Shown: positions 46,310 through 56,749, counted from the first letter of the stretch. The stretch is 64,000 bases of DNA from UBA7692 sp964650845 (GCA_964650845.1 CAZYXR010000007.1:5599-69598); one strand, 5' to 3'. A program made the numbers and translations. Notes: a model not told the origin generated them from the letters alone.

Positions 46310-47758
46310 TCACCTCTTTCTAAGAGCCATAATGTCTGAAACCAAAGCTATATTGAATAGCTTCAAAGGTCGTTTCATTTCTTTACCCGTCTTCTGAATT
46401 TTACTAAACCATTCTTGCTGATTTGACATAGTACATCCAACAATTACTTCAATTAATTTTTTTTCGTCCTTTGAAAATGAAAGGCTTGAATTCTTGAGTA
46501 ATTTTTTGGCATTGCGGTTAGCAATGGAGATGTTGTCTGCCTCCAGATGCACCAATAAACGCATCAATTCAAGGTCAGTAATAAATTTAGGTTTGCCCGA
46601 TTCGAAAAACACTTCATCAGCAAGTGTGAGGGTCTTAAATAATTGCTGGAAGTTACCGTTTATCCATTCAAACAATAATTTAAAAGCTATGATGCTTGCC
46701 AAGGCAGGTGATTTTTTTGTGCCCGATTCTATTTTTATTTCTTTCAATCCAGAGGCAGCAAACTGTTCACCGCCTTTGTAGTCTTTCATTTCAAAAAGTA
46801 GAATCAATTTATTGTAGCAATAAAAGATATTACGCTCTGCTTCCAATTCTTTTCTTTCAAATTTTAAAGAGCGTGCATATTCATTCACCTTCAATGCTTC
46901 TTTAAAATTGTCAGATGAATAGTAGTTATAGATAAGTCCGTTTAAGGTGTAGTAATAACTATCCTTTCGTTGTGCAGGATCATTTTGGGTAATGAGTTTC
47001 CGCTCCATTTCTAATAGCTCATGCAAAAGTTTTTGTGCTGTTTGATTCTCACCAATGACATAGTGAAACTTAGCGAGTGCATTGAGGCGATTTCTTTTTA
47101 CTATGAAGAATGCCATCTCTTCCTTTTCATTCAACAATAATCTGAGTTCCGGAATTTGTGACAACAATTTGGCTTTGGTAAATCCTGATTTGGCTTTTGC
47201 TTCTAAAGCATGTATGGACGCAAAACAAAAGTAATAGAGATTAATTTTTTCTAATGCCTGATAGGTGATTTTAAGATTCGTATGTAAATCATTCACTTCT
47301 ATTAAATACTCGGCAGGGGTGAACGATTGCTTAGCCATATTGAATCGTTGCTTTAGTAATCTTTCGTAAACAGGAAAAACTTCGCTCTGTTTCGCAACTG
47401 CAAGTGCTTTTGTATTCATTCGCAAAGCTCTTTCTGTAAGCCCTCGTTGATGAAGTAAACTGATTGTTTTGAATTTTTTCCAAAGCCCATCTTCATAATC
47501 TTCATCATTGGTAACTAACAAAAGGGAATCCAAAATTTGGTCGAAAAGCTGCGCTTTTAAAACAGCCAGACTCGCAAAGGATTTTTTGAGAATTGCCTCA
47601 TCATATTCCGTTTGAAAATTTATAGCATCAAATAGTTGCAGTAGTTTTCCTTCCTTTTCAGAGTATCGCTTTGAAAATCTTTTGAAGTACCCTTTCTCTT
47701 CAGCAGTAAGTGAATGAATGAGTTGAAATATTTCGTCTGAGCCAGATTTTTTTGCCAT
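46310..47758 (-). CDS. Hypothetical helical-repeat protein
   Basis: 482 codons from 47758 (MAKKSGSDEIFQLIHSLTAE); a longer frame from 47800 has no coding character. It is almost wholly alpha-helical, with repeated helix pairs resembling tetratricopeptide repeats, basic and lacking a signal peptide or membrane segments. Such proteins are common and unnamed in Bacteroidota. No function is recognised; the protein may be a scaffold or regulator. Confidence 0.65.
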   Translation of the reverse strand: MAKKSGSDEIFQLIHSLTAEEKGYFKRFSKRYSEKEGKLLQLFDAINFQTEYDEAILKKSFASLAVLKAQLFDQILDSLLLVTNDEDYEDGLWKKFKTISLLHQRGLTERALRMNTKALAVAKQSEVFPVYERLLKQRFNMAKQSFTPAEYLIEVNDLHTNLKITYQALEKINLYYFCFASIHALEAKAKSGFTKAKLLSQIPELRLLLNEKEEMAFFIVKRNRLNALAKFHYVIGENQTAQKLLHELLEMERKLITQNDPAQRKDSYYYTLNGLIYNYYSSDNFKEALKVNEYARSLKFERKELEAERNIFYCYNKLILLFEMKDYKGGEQFAASGLKEIKIESGTKKSPALASIIAFKLLFEWINGNFQQLFKTLTLADEVFFESGKPKFITDLELMRLLVHLEADNISIANRNAKKLLKNSSLSFSKDEKKLIEVIVGCTMSNQQEWFSKIQKTGKEMKRPLKLFNIALVSDIMALRKR

Positions 47759-47914
47759 TGCAAATGGATTTATGCAAACATATTTATTATGAATTATCAA
47801 TTGTAATTTTAAAAATATGAAGTAAAAAACTGCTCCTGCAACTCTTAATAATTTTGAAACTTTGATGCATTCAATTCTAAATGGCGGATTAGATTTGCCT
47901 CCAATTATTCAATT

Positions 47915-50900
47915 ATGAAAAGTTTAATACTCTCTTTTATTCTTCTTGCCGGACTTTCTGTAAGCGCGCAACAAACAATTGAGTCGTGCGGAACTGATGA
48001 TGCACACAATCGGTTTCTGCAAGATGCCAGTAATTTGCAGAAACACAATCAGATTGAACAGCTAATATACAATGCTGCGCAAAACGGCATGTTGCAGCCA
48101 TCGGGCAGGGCAGATTATGTGCTGCCTGTGGTGGTTCATATAATTCACAATGGCGGAAGTGAAAATATTTCTGATGCGCAGGCAATTCAAGCAATTGATT
48201 ATTTGAATCAGGCATACAGAAACACTTCTCTTTATGATTCAACAGATGGTGTGGATTCAAGGGTTCAGTTTTGCCTGGCAAAACAAAATCCTCAAGGACA
48301 ATCTACTTCAGGTATAAACAGAGTGCAATCAGTGCTTACCGATTTGGATATGGCAAATGATTTGCAGTTGAAAAATTTAGTTAGATGGAATCCGACTTGC
48401 TACATTAATATATGGGTTGTAAAAACAATTTGCCGTCAGGGTTCCTGCAATATAGGCGGCTATGCATATTTCCCATCGGCACATGGCAGTAATTTAGATG
48501 GCATTGTTGTTCGTGCAAGCACTATGGGTTCAACGCCTGCGGCAACGGGTACTTTGATTCACGAAGCCGGTCACTATCTTGGTTTGTATCACACATTTCA
48601 GGGTGGTTGCACCAATAATAACTGTTTGAACGATGGGGATAAGGTATGCGATACTCCTCCCGATGCTTCTACTTCATACATAGCTTGCAATGGTTCAATG
48701 AACAGTTGCTCTACTGACACTATCTCAGGCTTTGTAAGCGACCAGCCTGACATGCACAAGAATTATATGGACTACACACAAGCAACTTGCAGAACAATTT
48801 ATACTGCAGGGCAACGCGATAGAATGTTGTGGCATATTGCCAATGTGCGTGGCAGTTTGTTGAATTGCAACGCTTGCAATAATCCTTGTCCATCGCCTGT
48901 ATTTGCGAAGTTTACCCCTTCTGCTACCACTATTGCAGTAGGTGGTTCAGTTAACTTTACGAATACCTCAACCGGTGCTTCCTCTTACCAATGGTTGGTG
49001 AATGGCGTTCAATTTGCAAATTCAACTAACTCGTCCTTTTCATTTAATAATGCCGGAACCTTTTCCGTAAAATTAGTTGCCACAGGAAGTAACCTTGATT
49101 GTTTTGATGATACCACCATTACTATAAAAGTAACTTGTGGTGCAGTTGCGAAATTTACTCCACCCTCTGCGAATGTTGCCCCAAATATTATTTACAATCT
49201 TACAAACACCAGCACCGGAGCAACTACCTATAGTTGGTTTTCTAATGGCGTGCAGGTGAGCACAGCCACAAACTTTGCATATCAATTCCCTGCAAATGGA
49301 GCTTACTGGGTGCATTTAGCTGCGTGTAATAATTTCTGTTGTGATACATCAGATTCTGTTCGTGTATTTGTGTGCAGTCCTTGTATAGAGATATGTGACA
49401 ATAGTATTGATGACGATGGAGATAACTTAGTAGATTGTTTTGACCCAGATTGTGCATGTGATAATTGCAGCCCTAAGCAAACAGATGTGTGGACATTTGG
49501 TGAAGGCGCAGGATTGAATTTTAAAACTTCACCGCCAACAGCTTTCCAAAGTTCAAACCAAAGAGCACAGGCATCTGCTTCGGTTTCAGACCCTAATGGA
49601 AATCTTGTGTTTTACACAGATGGATTTAAAGTATTTGACAGATATGGCGCTGTTATGCAAAATGGAACTGGTCTCACAGGAAATCTATCCTCAGCACAAC
49701 ACGTAATTGTTCAACATCCTGCTATTAAACATCAGTATTACTTGTTTATCACCAGTTCTTATGATGTTGGTCTTTCAGGTGGCATTACTTATTCCCTGAT
49801 TGATATGTCATTAAATTTTGGACTTGGTGGTGTAACTGCAGCAAAAAATGTTGCATTGATGAGTTCTAGTGTGTCAACTGAAAAAGTTACTGCAATCAGA
49901 CATTGCAACAATAAGTTTACTTGGTTCATTGCAAAGGAACGATACAACAATGTTTACAGAAGTTATTTGATTGATTCAAACGGGTTGAACACGACTCCGG
50001 TTCTAAGCAGTGCAAGTTCTCCATTGTTAGTGAATGGAGTTGAAGATGGGCAACAGGTTATTAAAGCCTCTGCCGATGGTAGATTTATCATCAATCCACT
50101 ATTGAATCGCGATACAATCCTAGTCTTAAAATTTAATAACCAAACCGGAGCAATTACAGACTATTTGAAGTTTGGCGGAAGTCATCCATATGGATATTGC
50201 GGAGCAGAGTTTTCTCCAAGTGGTGATTTTATATACGCATCACGTTATGTTACCGGCAACAACCCCTCTATTTTATTTCAGTTTGATTTAAGGTCGGCCA
50301 ACCCACAACAGATTTACAGCACCAAAGTTGGTCTTGATACTAGTGCCGCACCATATTCCTTTTGCGCTTGCCAACTTGCATCCGATGGAAAGGTATATGT
50401 TGCTTTTGATCAATCTTTCCCCCCAAATAATTTAAGACAATATGTTCCTTACATTAATTATCCTGATAAGCAAGGTTTAGCGTGCCTATACAATAAACAA
50501 GGTGTGAGTTTGGGCACCGGAAGAGTTTATGCAGGATTACCAACATTTATTGCAAACTACTTTTTAAAACCAGTTAACATAAGTGGTTTGGATACAGTGT
50601 GTAGTTTAAATACAAATGTGCTTTATAAAGTATTGCCAAAGCAAGGTTGTGTTACTAACTACGTATGGAATGTGCCCGGAGGTAGCATTGTTAATCAAAC
50701 AGACTCATCATTAACCTGCAATTTCCCTTCTATCGGAAATTATAAAGTTGCTGTCCATTTAGATAACGGATGTAGTAATGCAAATGATACACTGCCAATC
50801 TTCGCTGCCCCATGTGTGCGACCAGAACTTGGTCCCGACACTTCGCTTTGTGTTGCGGGTGTTGTAACGCTTAAGGCTGGCATCGGCTATAAATCTTATT

Positions 50901-51529
50901 TATGGAATGATGGCCTCCGCGATTCTATCAATACATTCTATGGTCCGGGAACATACTATGTGCAGGTAGTAGATGTGGCAGGAAATATTTTTTCTGATAC
51001 AGTTGTTGTGGATGCTGACAGTACAAGACAACTTTCTATTGGTAACGACACCACCGTTTGTAAAGAACAAAAAGTGGATATTGAAGTTGGTGATAAATAC
51101 GAAAGCTATGGTTGGGCTCCGCCAATTGGTTTGTCGTGCGGCAATTGCCACAACCCAACTGCAAGGCCTTCATTAACCACCACCTACACCGTAACTGCAA
51201 AATCAAGCGATGGATGTGTTGCCGCAGCTTCGATTACAATTTTTGTTGACCCATGCTTAGGAATTGAAAACTACGGCAGCATTATCATCAATGGGGTTTA
51301 CCCAAGTCCGGCTTCCGACATTTTGAATATTGTGTTAAGCAGCAATGAAGAAAAAATTTCATTGAATCTGTTTAACGCAATAGGTCAAAAAATTAAAAAC
51401 ATTGAGAATATTGCAGCAACAGGCAACCAACTAATTTCTATGGACGTTAGTTCGCTTGCAACGGGAGTTTATGTTTTGGAAGCGCAGAACGATAAAGGCT
51501 CGTCAAGAATCAAAGTTACAATTCAATAA
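47915..51529 (+). CDS. T9SS-exported M43 (pappalysin-type) metalloprotease with PKD domains
   Basis: 1204 residues. Signal peptide MKSLILSFILLAGLSVSAQ. The protease domain has HEAGHYLGLYH (His216, Glu217, His220, His226) and a Met-turn in NYMDYTQATC, as in pappalysins. Two PKD-like domains follow (about residues 325-485), then a Cys/Asp-rich linker (CIEICDNSIDDDGDNLVDCF), a propeller-like region of about 350 residues, another PKD, and finally a type A sorting domain (GVYPSPASDILNIVLSS) for type IX secretion. It probably degrades protein outside the cell. No close neighbour suggests a partner. Confidence 0.88.
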   Translation: MKSLILSFILLAGLSVSAQQTIESCGTDDAHNRFLQDASNLQKHNQIEQLIYNAAQNGMLQPSGRADYVLPVVVHIIHNGGSENISDAQAIQAIDYLNQAYRNTSLYDSTDGVDSRVQFCLAKQNPQGQSTSGINRVQSVLTDLDMANDLQLKNLVRWNPTCYINIWVVKTICRQGSCNIGGYAYFPSAHGSNLDGIVVRASTMGSTPAATGTLIHEAGHYLGLYHTFQGGCTNNNCLNDGDKVCDTPPDASTSYIACNGSMNSCSTDTISGFVSDQPDMHKNYMDYTQATCRTIYTAGQRDRMLWHIANVRGSLLNCNACNNPCPSPVFAKFTPSATTIAVGGSVNFTNTSTGASSYQWLVNGVQFANSTNSSFSFNNAGTFSVKLVATGSNLDCFDDTTITIKVTCGAVAKFTPPSANVAPNIIYNLTNTSTGATTYSWFSNGVQVSTATNFAYQFPANGAYWVHLAACNNFCCDTSDSVRVFVCSPCIEICDNSIDDDGDNLVDCFDPDCACDNCSPKQTDVWTFGEGAGLNFKTSPPTAFQSSNQRAQASASVSDPNGNLVFYTDGFKVFDRYGAVMQNGTGLTGNLSSAQHVIVQHPAIKHQYYLFITSSYDVGLSGGITYSLIDMSLNFGLGGVTAAKNVALMSSSVSTEKVTAIRHCNNKFTWFIAKERYNNVYRSYLIDSNGLNTTPVLSSASSPLLVNGVEDGQQVIKASADGRFIINPLLNRDTILVLKFNNQTGAITDYLKFGGSHPYGYCGAEFSPSGDFIYASRYVTGNNPSILFQFDLRSANPQQIYSTKVGLDTSAAPYSFCACQLASDGKVYVAFDQSFPPNNLRQYVPYINYPDKQGLACLYNKQGVSLGTGRVYAGLPTFIANYFLKPVNISGLDTVCSLNTNVLYKVLPKQGCVTNYVWNVPGGSIVNQTDSSLTCNFPSIGNYKVAVHLDNGCSNANDTLPIFAAPCVRPELGPDTSLCVAGVVTLKAGIGYKSYLWNDGLRDSINTFYGPGTYYVQVVDVAGNIFSDTVVVDADSTRQLSIGNDTTVCKEQKVDIEVGDKYESYGWAPPIGLSCGNCHNPTARPSLTTTYTVTAKSSDGCVAAASITIFVDPCLGIENYGSIIINGVYPSPASDILNIVLSSNEEKISLNLFNAIGQKIKNIENIAATGNQLISMDVSSLATGVYVLEAQNDKGSSRIKVTIQ

Positions 51530-51557
51530 CGCTTTTCACTATAAGCCCACTGGTCAG

Positions 51558-51586
51558 GGGATGCAGGCAACTGCGTCCCTTTTTTG
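51558..51586 (+). terminator. Terminator after the M43 protease gene
   Basis: GGGATGCAG / CTGCGTCCC (9 bp, one G-T pair), loop GCAA, then six Ts. It lies about 30 bp past the protease stop. Confidence 0.85.
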
Positions 51587-51693
51587 TTTTGAAAAACTAT
51601 GCACACCTCTTTACAATTATTTACGCTTTTACATACAATGTAATTGTAATCTTGCGTCATCATAAAATAGAAAACAAACAACAAAATAAATCC

Positions 51694-52632
51694 ATGAGCA
51701 CTTCCGAACACGTACATTGCCTCATTATCGGCTCAGGCCCGGCAGGTTACACAGCCGCTATTTATGCAGCACGCGCAGGTTTAAAACCAATGATGTACAC
51801 AGGCCTGCAACAAGGCGGTCAATTGATGAACACCACCGATGTAGAAAACTACCCCGGCTACCCAAAAGGCATTTTAGGCCCCGAAATGATGGAAGATTTC
51901 CGCCTACAAGCCGAAAGGTTCGGTACCGACATCCGCTTTGGCATGGCAACAAAAGTTGACTTCTCCGTTTCACCCAAAAAGATTTGGATAGATGGCGAAA
52001 AACTGATTGAAGCCGATGCCGTAATTCTTGCCACAGGTGCCGAAGCCAAATGGCTGGGCCTACCCAGCGAACAACGGCTGAACGGTAGCGGAGTTAGCGC
52101 CTGTGCAGTATGCGATGGCTTCTTTTACCGCAACAGCGAAGTAGCAATTGTAGGCGCGGGCGACACCGCCTGCGAAGAAGCAATATACCTCTCTAAACTA
52201 TGCACCACCGTACACATGGTAGTGCGCAGAGGCGAAATGCGCGCATCTAAAATCATGCAAGAACGCGTATTAAAAACACCCAACATCAAAGTTTACTGGA
52301 ACTCCGAAACCGATGAAGTAATTGGCGATACCCTTGTTGAAGCAGTACGCTTAAAAAACAACCAAACAGGCGAACTAACCACCATTCCGGTAAAAGGATT
52401 TTTTGTTGCCATAGGCCATCAGCCAAACTCGGCCGTGTTTAAAGACTACATCACCACCGATGAACAAGGCTATGTAACCACCACACCAGGCACCGCCAAA
52501 ACAAACATAGAAGGCGTATTTGCCTGTGGCGATTTGCAAGATAAAGTTTACCGCCAAGCCGTAACAGCCGCAGGCACAGGCTGCATGGCCGCACTCGAAG
52601 CCGAAAGATGGCTGAGCGAACGCGAAAGCTAA
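51694..52632 (+). CDS. trxB: Thioredoxin reductase
   Basis: 312 codons from 51694 (MSTSEHVHCLIIGSGPAGYTA); the frame starts earlier but the FAD motif GSGPAGYTAA must lie near the N-terminus. Redox site CAVCDGFF, NADPH motif GAGDTACEEA and the C-terminal GVFACGDLQDKVYRQAVTAAG are complete. Keeps thioredoxin reduced with NADPH. Confidence 0.96.
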   Translation: MSTSEHVHCLIIGSGPAGYTAAIYAARAGLKPMMYTGLQQGGQLMNTTDVENYPGYPKGILGPEMMEDFRLQAERFGTDIRFGMATKVDFSVSPKKIWIDGEKLIEADAVILATGAEAKWLGLPSEQRLNGSGVSACAVCDGFFYRNSEVAIVGAGDTACEEAIYLSKLCTTVHMVVRRGEMRASKIMQERVLKTPNIKVYWNSETDEVIGDTLVEAVRLKNNQTGELTTIPVKGFFVAIGHQPNSAVFKDYITTDEQGYVTTTPGTAKTNIEGVFACGDLQDKVYRQAVTAAGTGCMAALEAERWLSERES

Positions 52633-52742
52633 CAGCTCACCAAAAACGCAATACCAAATAAACAAACCACAACTACACCTTCAAACACAAAACAATCCAT
52701 TGCTTTAGCCCCAACACCAAAAAACATATAGCCTAAAAACAA

Positions 52743-52773
52743 AAATCCCTCACCGAAATTCGATGAGGGATTT
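52743..52773 (-). terminator. Terminator between trxB and aceA
   Basis: AAATCCCTCA / TGAGGGATTT stem (10 bp) with an 11-nt loop that may extend it. On the minus strand a T run follows, so it serves aceA, and it may also stop trxB. Confidence 0.85.
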
Positions 52774-52815
52774 GTTTATAAACCAGCCCTACCCAAAAGG
52801 TAAAACCGAGTGCTA

Positions 52816-54096
52816 TCAATGAAACTGTTCAGCCTCTGTGCTACCAGCCAAAGCTGTAGTAGAAGATTGCCCTTGTTGCACCACATTTTGCACAGCATCA
52901 AAATATCCTGTACCAACAAACGATTGGTGTTTAATAGCTTTAAAACCATCTTTCTCCATAGCAAACTCGCGTTGTTGCATTTCGCTGAAACCAGCCATAC
53001 CGCGCTCAACATAGTTCTTAGAAAGATCAAACATTGAAGAATTTAAAGCATGGAAACCAGCCAATGTAATAAACTGGAATTTATAACCCATAGCAGCAAT
53101 GTCTTCGCGGAAAGTAAGCATCTGCTTCTCGTCCATAAACTTAGCCCAGTTAAATGAAGGCGAACAGTTGTAAGCCAACATTTTGCCAGGATATTTAGCA
53201 TGAATGCCTTGAGCAAATTCGCGCGCCAAACCTAAGTCTGGATTGCCTGTTTCCATCCAAATCAAATCGGCATACTGCGCATACGAAAGACCGCGGTCAA
53301 TACCTTGCTCCAAGCCGTTTTTCACATAGTAGTAACCTTCAGGTGTGCGTTGCCCAGTGATGAATTTATGGTCGCGTGGGTCAATGTCGGAAGTGATTAA
53401 GTTAGCCGCTTCTGCATCGGTGCGGGCAATTACCAAAGTTGAAGTTCCGCAAACGTCAGCCGCCAAACGAGCAGCTACCAATTTGTTGATAGCCTCTTGT
53501 GTAGGCACCAACACTTTACCTCCTAAGTGACCACATTTTTTAGCCGAAGCCAATTGGTCTTCCCAATGCACACCCGCAGCACCTGCTTCAATCATGCCTT
53601 TCATCAATTCAAAAGCATTCAGGTTGCCGCCAAATCCTGCTTCTGCATCGGCAACAATCGGCACTAACCAATCGCGCTGAGGTTCGCCTTCCATGTATTC
53701 AATCTGGTCTCTGCGCAACAATGCGTTGTTGATACGCTTTACTACTGCAGGAACTGAATTTGCCGGATACAAACTTTGGTCAGGATACATTTCGCTACCC
53801 AAGTTTGCATCGGCAGCTACTTGCCAGCCCGAAAGGTAAATCGCTTTCATCCCCGCAGTAACTTCCTGCACCGCTTGATTGCCCGTTAAAGCACCCAAGC
53901 CGGCAACCCAAGCATCAGTATGCAAACGATTCCACAATTTTTCTGCTCCGTTTTTAGCCAAGGTGTATTCAATAGGCACTGAGCCTGCAATATTGATTAC
54001 TTCTTCTGCCGAATATGGGCGAGTAACATTTTTCCAACGTGGGTTGTTTTCCCATTCTTTTTTGAGCGCCAGGGCTCTTTCTAATTTAGTTGCCAT
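52816..54096 (-). CDS. aceA: Isocitrate lyase
   Basis: 426 residues. Cleaves isocitrate to glyoxylate and succinate, the first step of the glyoxylate shunt. Catalytic KKCGH motif is in DQLASAKKCGHLGGKVLVPT, and the metal site is VADAEAGFGGNLN. Starts MATKLERALALKKEWENNPR, as usual. aceB lies upstream on the same strand, separated by a four-helix-bundle gene. Confidence 0.97.
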   Translation of the reverse strand: MATKLERALALKKEWENNPRWKNVTRPYSAEEVINIAGSVPIEYTLAKNGAEKLWNRLHTDAWVAGLGALTGNQAVQEVTAGMKAIYLSGWQVAADANLGSEMYPDQSLYPANSVPAVVKRINNALLRRDQIEYMEGEPQRDWLVPIVADAEAGFGGNLNAFELMKGMIEAGAAGVHWEDQLASAKKCGHLGGKVLVPTQEAINKLVAARLAADVCGTSTLVIARTDAEAANLITSDIDPRDHKFITGQRTPEGYYYVKNGLEQGIDRGLSYAQYADLIWMETGNPDLGLAREFAQGIHAKYPGKMLAYNCSPSFNWAKFMDEKQMLTFREDIAAMGYKFQFITLAGFHALNSSMFDLSKNYVERGMAGFSEMQQREFAMEKDGFKAIKHQSFVGTGYFDAVQNVVQQGQSSTTALAGSTEAEQFH

Positions 54097-54124
54097 TGTT
54101 TATTGATGATTGATTGATTAGCAA

Positions 54125-54143
54125 ATTAGCAGATTAGCAAATG
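54125..54143 (+). repeat. Left arm of inverted repeat around the four-helix-bundle gene
   Basis: ATTAGCAGATTAGCAAATG is an exact inverted copy of 54539-54557. The surrounding bases (TGATTGATTAGC) repeat the same theme. Confidence 0.8.
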
Positions 54144-54168
54144 GTGCGATGCTCTACTGCAATGTTGT

Positions 54169-54531
54169 TTATTGTTTTGATTTTGATGATGAAATAATCT
54201 TGTTTAATACTCTTAATATGCTGTTTAACTTTTCTGATAATTCTGTAGGTTCTGGATAATTCTTCGAGAATTTACATAGTTCCAACCAATATTCTGTTTC
54301 GTCTGCCTCCTTGGCTGCTATTTTTATTTTATGAATAAAATCTGCCTTGCTTTCTGCGTTTTGTGCCTCTTTTACATTTGCCCCTATCGATGTTCCACTC
54401 CTCAATAATTGTTTTGCTATTACAAATCGCTTTCTTATTTCTAGTTCTTCTGTGTATTCAATTATCAAAAGGGAAAACTCAAAACTTAATTTAAGAATCA
54501 GATTATCCTTTTTGTAATCGCTTGTTTGCAT
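54169..54531 (-). CDS. Four-helix-bundle protein (S23/IVP family)
   Basis: 120 residues, all-helical, with FVIAKQLLRSGTSIGANVKEAQNAESKADFIHK, the signature of four-helix-bundle proteins first found in intervening sequences of 23S rRNA. Role is unknown. It sits alone between aceA and aceB inside a 19-bp inverted repeat, which suggests it moved there as a unit; such flanked copies occur widely in Bacteroidota. Confidence 0.85.
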   Translation of the reverse strand: MQTSDYKKDNLILKLSFEFSLLIIEYTEELEIRKRFVIAKQLLRSGTSIGANVKEAQNAESKADFIHKIKIAAKEADETEYWLELCKFSKNYPEPTELSEKLNSILRVLNKIISSSKSKQ

Positions 54532-54538
54532 TTTATCT

Positions 54539-54557
54539 CATTTGCTAATCTGCTAAT
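54539..54557 (-). repeat. Right arm of inverted repeat around the four-helix-bundle gene
   Basis: CATTTGCTAATCTGCTAAT, exact inverse of 54125-54143; further TTTGCTAAT words follow to 54574. Confidence 0.8.
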
Positions 54558-54577
54558 CAATCAATTTGCTAATAACA

Positions 54578-56170
54578 CTATTCAATCTCCTCGTAAGCAG
54601 GTAAAGTTAAAAACTCTACATAATCGCCTTGGTTAACTAATTCATCAAACATCTCAATGGCGCGTTTCATAGTAGCAGAATTAAAAGCACTTTCACCCAC
54701 ATAAGTTTTCACACTTTCCAGCTCACTTGGTAAAAGCTGTTTGAACAATTCATAGGTTATTGTTCTGCCGTCATCCAACTTACTGCCATTTTTTATCCAT
54801 TGCCACACTTGCGTGCGCGATATTTCTGCCGTAGCAGCATCTTCCATCAAATTGTGCAAAGCAGCAGCACCCACACCGCGCAACCAACTTTCGATATAAA
54901 GAATACCTACGTTTATATTCAGGCGCAAGCCTGCCTCGGTGATAGTACCCTCGGGCGCAGTCAATAAATCTTTTGCGGTATAAACCTCGTCTTGGCGAGT
55001 AATGTGGTAATTATTTGGCGTTGGCATGTGTTCGTTAAAAATATCCATCGCCACTTTTACCAAACCCGGATGCGCCACCCAAGTGCCATCGTGCCCGTTT
55101 GTTACTTCGCGCAATTTATCTACACGTACCTTTTCAATAGCCGCATTGTTTGCCGCCTCATCATTTTTAATAGGAATAAACGCACTCATGCCCCCCATGG
55201 CGTGTACTTTGCGCTTATGGCAAGTTTGAATTACCAATTTGCTATACGAAGCCATAAAAGGTACTGCCATAGTTACCTGTCCCCTATCGGGCAATACAAA
55301 ACCATCTACATTGCGCAATCGTTTGATGTAACTGAAAATATAATCCCAGCGACCGCAGTTTAAGCCAGCCATGTGTTCGTGCAACTCATAAATAATTTCA
55401 TGCAATTCAAATGTTGCAAGAATTGTTTCAATCAACACAGTTGCTTTTATAGTTGCTTGCGGAATGCCCAACTCATTTTGCGCAAACACAAATACATCAT
55501 TCCACAAACGAGCCTCTAAATGACTTTCCATTTTAGGAAGGTAGAAGTAAGGTCCACTGCCGTTTGCCAACAATTGTTTTACATTATGAAAGAAATACAA
55601 ACCAAAATCGAATAGCGAACCACTCATTACTTCGCCATCTACCAACACATGCTTCTCGTTCAAATGCCATCCACGCGGGCGCACCAAAAGGGTAGCAATT
55701 TGCTCATTCAGTTTATACTCTTTTCCGGCTTCGTTTTTAAACGAAATGGTTCTGCGGTTGGCATCGCGCAGGTTTATTTGCCCATCAATGTTATTGCTCC
55801 AAAACGGTGAATTGGAATCTTCAAAATCTGCCATGAACATTTTAGCACCGCTGTTCAAAGCGTTTATTATCATTTTGCGATCTACCGGACCTGTAATTTC
55901 CACCCTGCGGTCTTGCAAATCGGCCGGAATTGGAGCGGCAGTCCAGTCGCCTTCGCGCACCGATTTAGTTTCGGCAAGAAAATCGGGCAACTTACCTCCG
56001 TCTATTTCGCTTTGGCGCACCTGCCGTGCAGCTAAAAGTTCTAATCTTGTTTTATTGAACTTACGTTGCAGTTTTACAACAAACTCCAATGCCTCGGGAG
56101 TTAATATTTCAGCGTATTCTGCCGTTACAGCAGCTTTAATTTCTATACCTTGAACGAGTGTTTCTGCCAT
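54578..56170 (-). CDS. aceB: Malate synthase A
   Basis: 530 codons from 56170 (MAETLVQGIEIKAAVTAEYA). Condenses glyoxylate with acetyl-CoA to malate, the second glyoxylate-shunt step. Active-site segments: LLVRPRGWHLNEKH (Arg), VLIETILATFELHEIIYELH (Glu pair) and HMAGLNCGRWDYIFSYIK (Asp). It ends before the four-helix-bundle gene and aceA follows; the three may share a transcript. Confidence 0.97.
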   Translation of the reverse strand: MAETLVQGIEIKAAVTAEYAEILTPEALEFVVKLQRKFNKTRLELLAARQVRQSEIDGGKLPDFLAETKSVREGDWTAAPIPADLQDRRVEITGPVDRKMIINALNSGAKMFMADFEDSNSPFWSNNIDGQINLRDANRRTISFKNEAGKEYKLNEQIATLLVRPRGWHLNEKHVLVDGEVMSGSLFDFGLYFFHNVKQLLANGSGPYFYLPKMESHLEARLWNDVFVFAQNELGIPQATIKATVLIETILATFELHEIIYELHEHMAGLNCGRWDYIFSYIKRLRNVDGFVLPDRGQVTMAVPFMASYSKLVIQTCHKRKVHAMGGMSAFIPIKNDEAANNAAIEKVRVDKLREVTNGHDGTWVAHPGLVKVAMDIFNEHMPTPNNYHITRQDEVYTAKDLLTAPEGTITEAGLRLNINVGILYIESWLRGVGAAALHNLMEDAATAEISRTQVWQWIKNGSKLDDGRTITYELFKQLLPSELESVKTYVGESAFNSATMKRAIEMFDELVNQGDYVEFLTLPAYEEIE

Positions 56171-56269
56171 TGCTATTAAATTGCGGGCGCAAAAGTGCCA
56201 ACTTATTTTCAAAGTAGCAAGCGAAAATTCGCTAATCAGTAAAATTCAAGATAGATGTGGAGAAATTCC

Positions 56270-56749
56270 TTACAGTGAGGCCGAAAGTTCTTCGTAAGTT
56301 TTTTCAATCCAAAAAATGGAAAGTTTATTGCGTACCAGTATAGATTGGCGCACAGAGCAGAAAAAATCAACTAATTTTTTAAACTCGGATGGCTTTTGCA
56401 AATAGCCATCGGCTTTTAAATTGTAGCAATCCATCATGTCGCGTCTGTAATCGGAATTGGTAATTACATAAACCGGAATATCGGATAACTCCGGATTGCT
56501 TTTAGCAAAACTCAAAACATCTTTTCCGCTTAGGCGCGGCATGTTCAGGTCAAGCAAAATCATATCAATTTTATCTCCGATAATGCGTCCGGTGTTCAAA
56601 AAGTCGCACGCCTCTTCACCATCGTAGGCACACGATATTTTTACCATACTTTCAAGGTCGGCATCTTTTATTGCCTCTTGCATCAGTCGTAGTTCAGCGG
56701 GGTTGTCATCAACTAAAAGCAGGTGATAGGTTTGTGTGGAAACTGCCAT
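56270..56749 (-). CDS. Stand-alone response regulator (REC domain)
   Basis: 159 residues: LLLVDDNPAELRL (acid pocket), phosphorylatable Asp in MILLDLNMPRLSG, YVITNS (Thr) and GYLQKPSEF (Lys). A receiver without an output domain, similar to Rcp1-type proteins that pass on signals from histidine kinases. No kinase is adjacent. Confidence 0.92.
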   Translation of the reverse strand: MAVSTQTYHLLLVDDNPAELRLMQEAIKDADLESMVKISCAYDGEEACDFLNTGRIIGDKIDMILLDLNMPRLSGKDVLSFAKSNPELSDIPVYVITNSDYRRDMMDCYNLKADGYLQKPSEFKKLVDFFCSVRQSILVRNKLSIFWIEKTYEELSASL

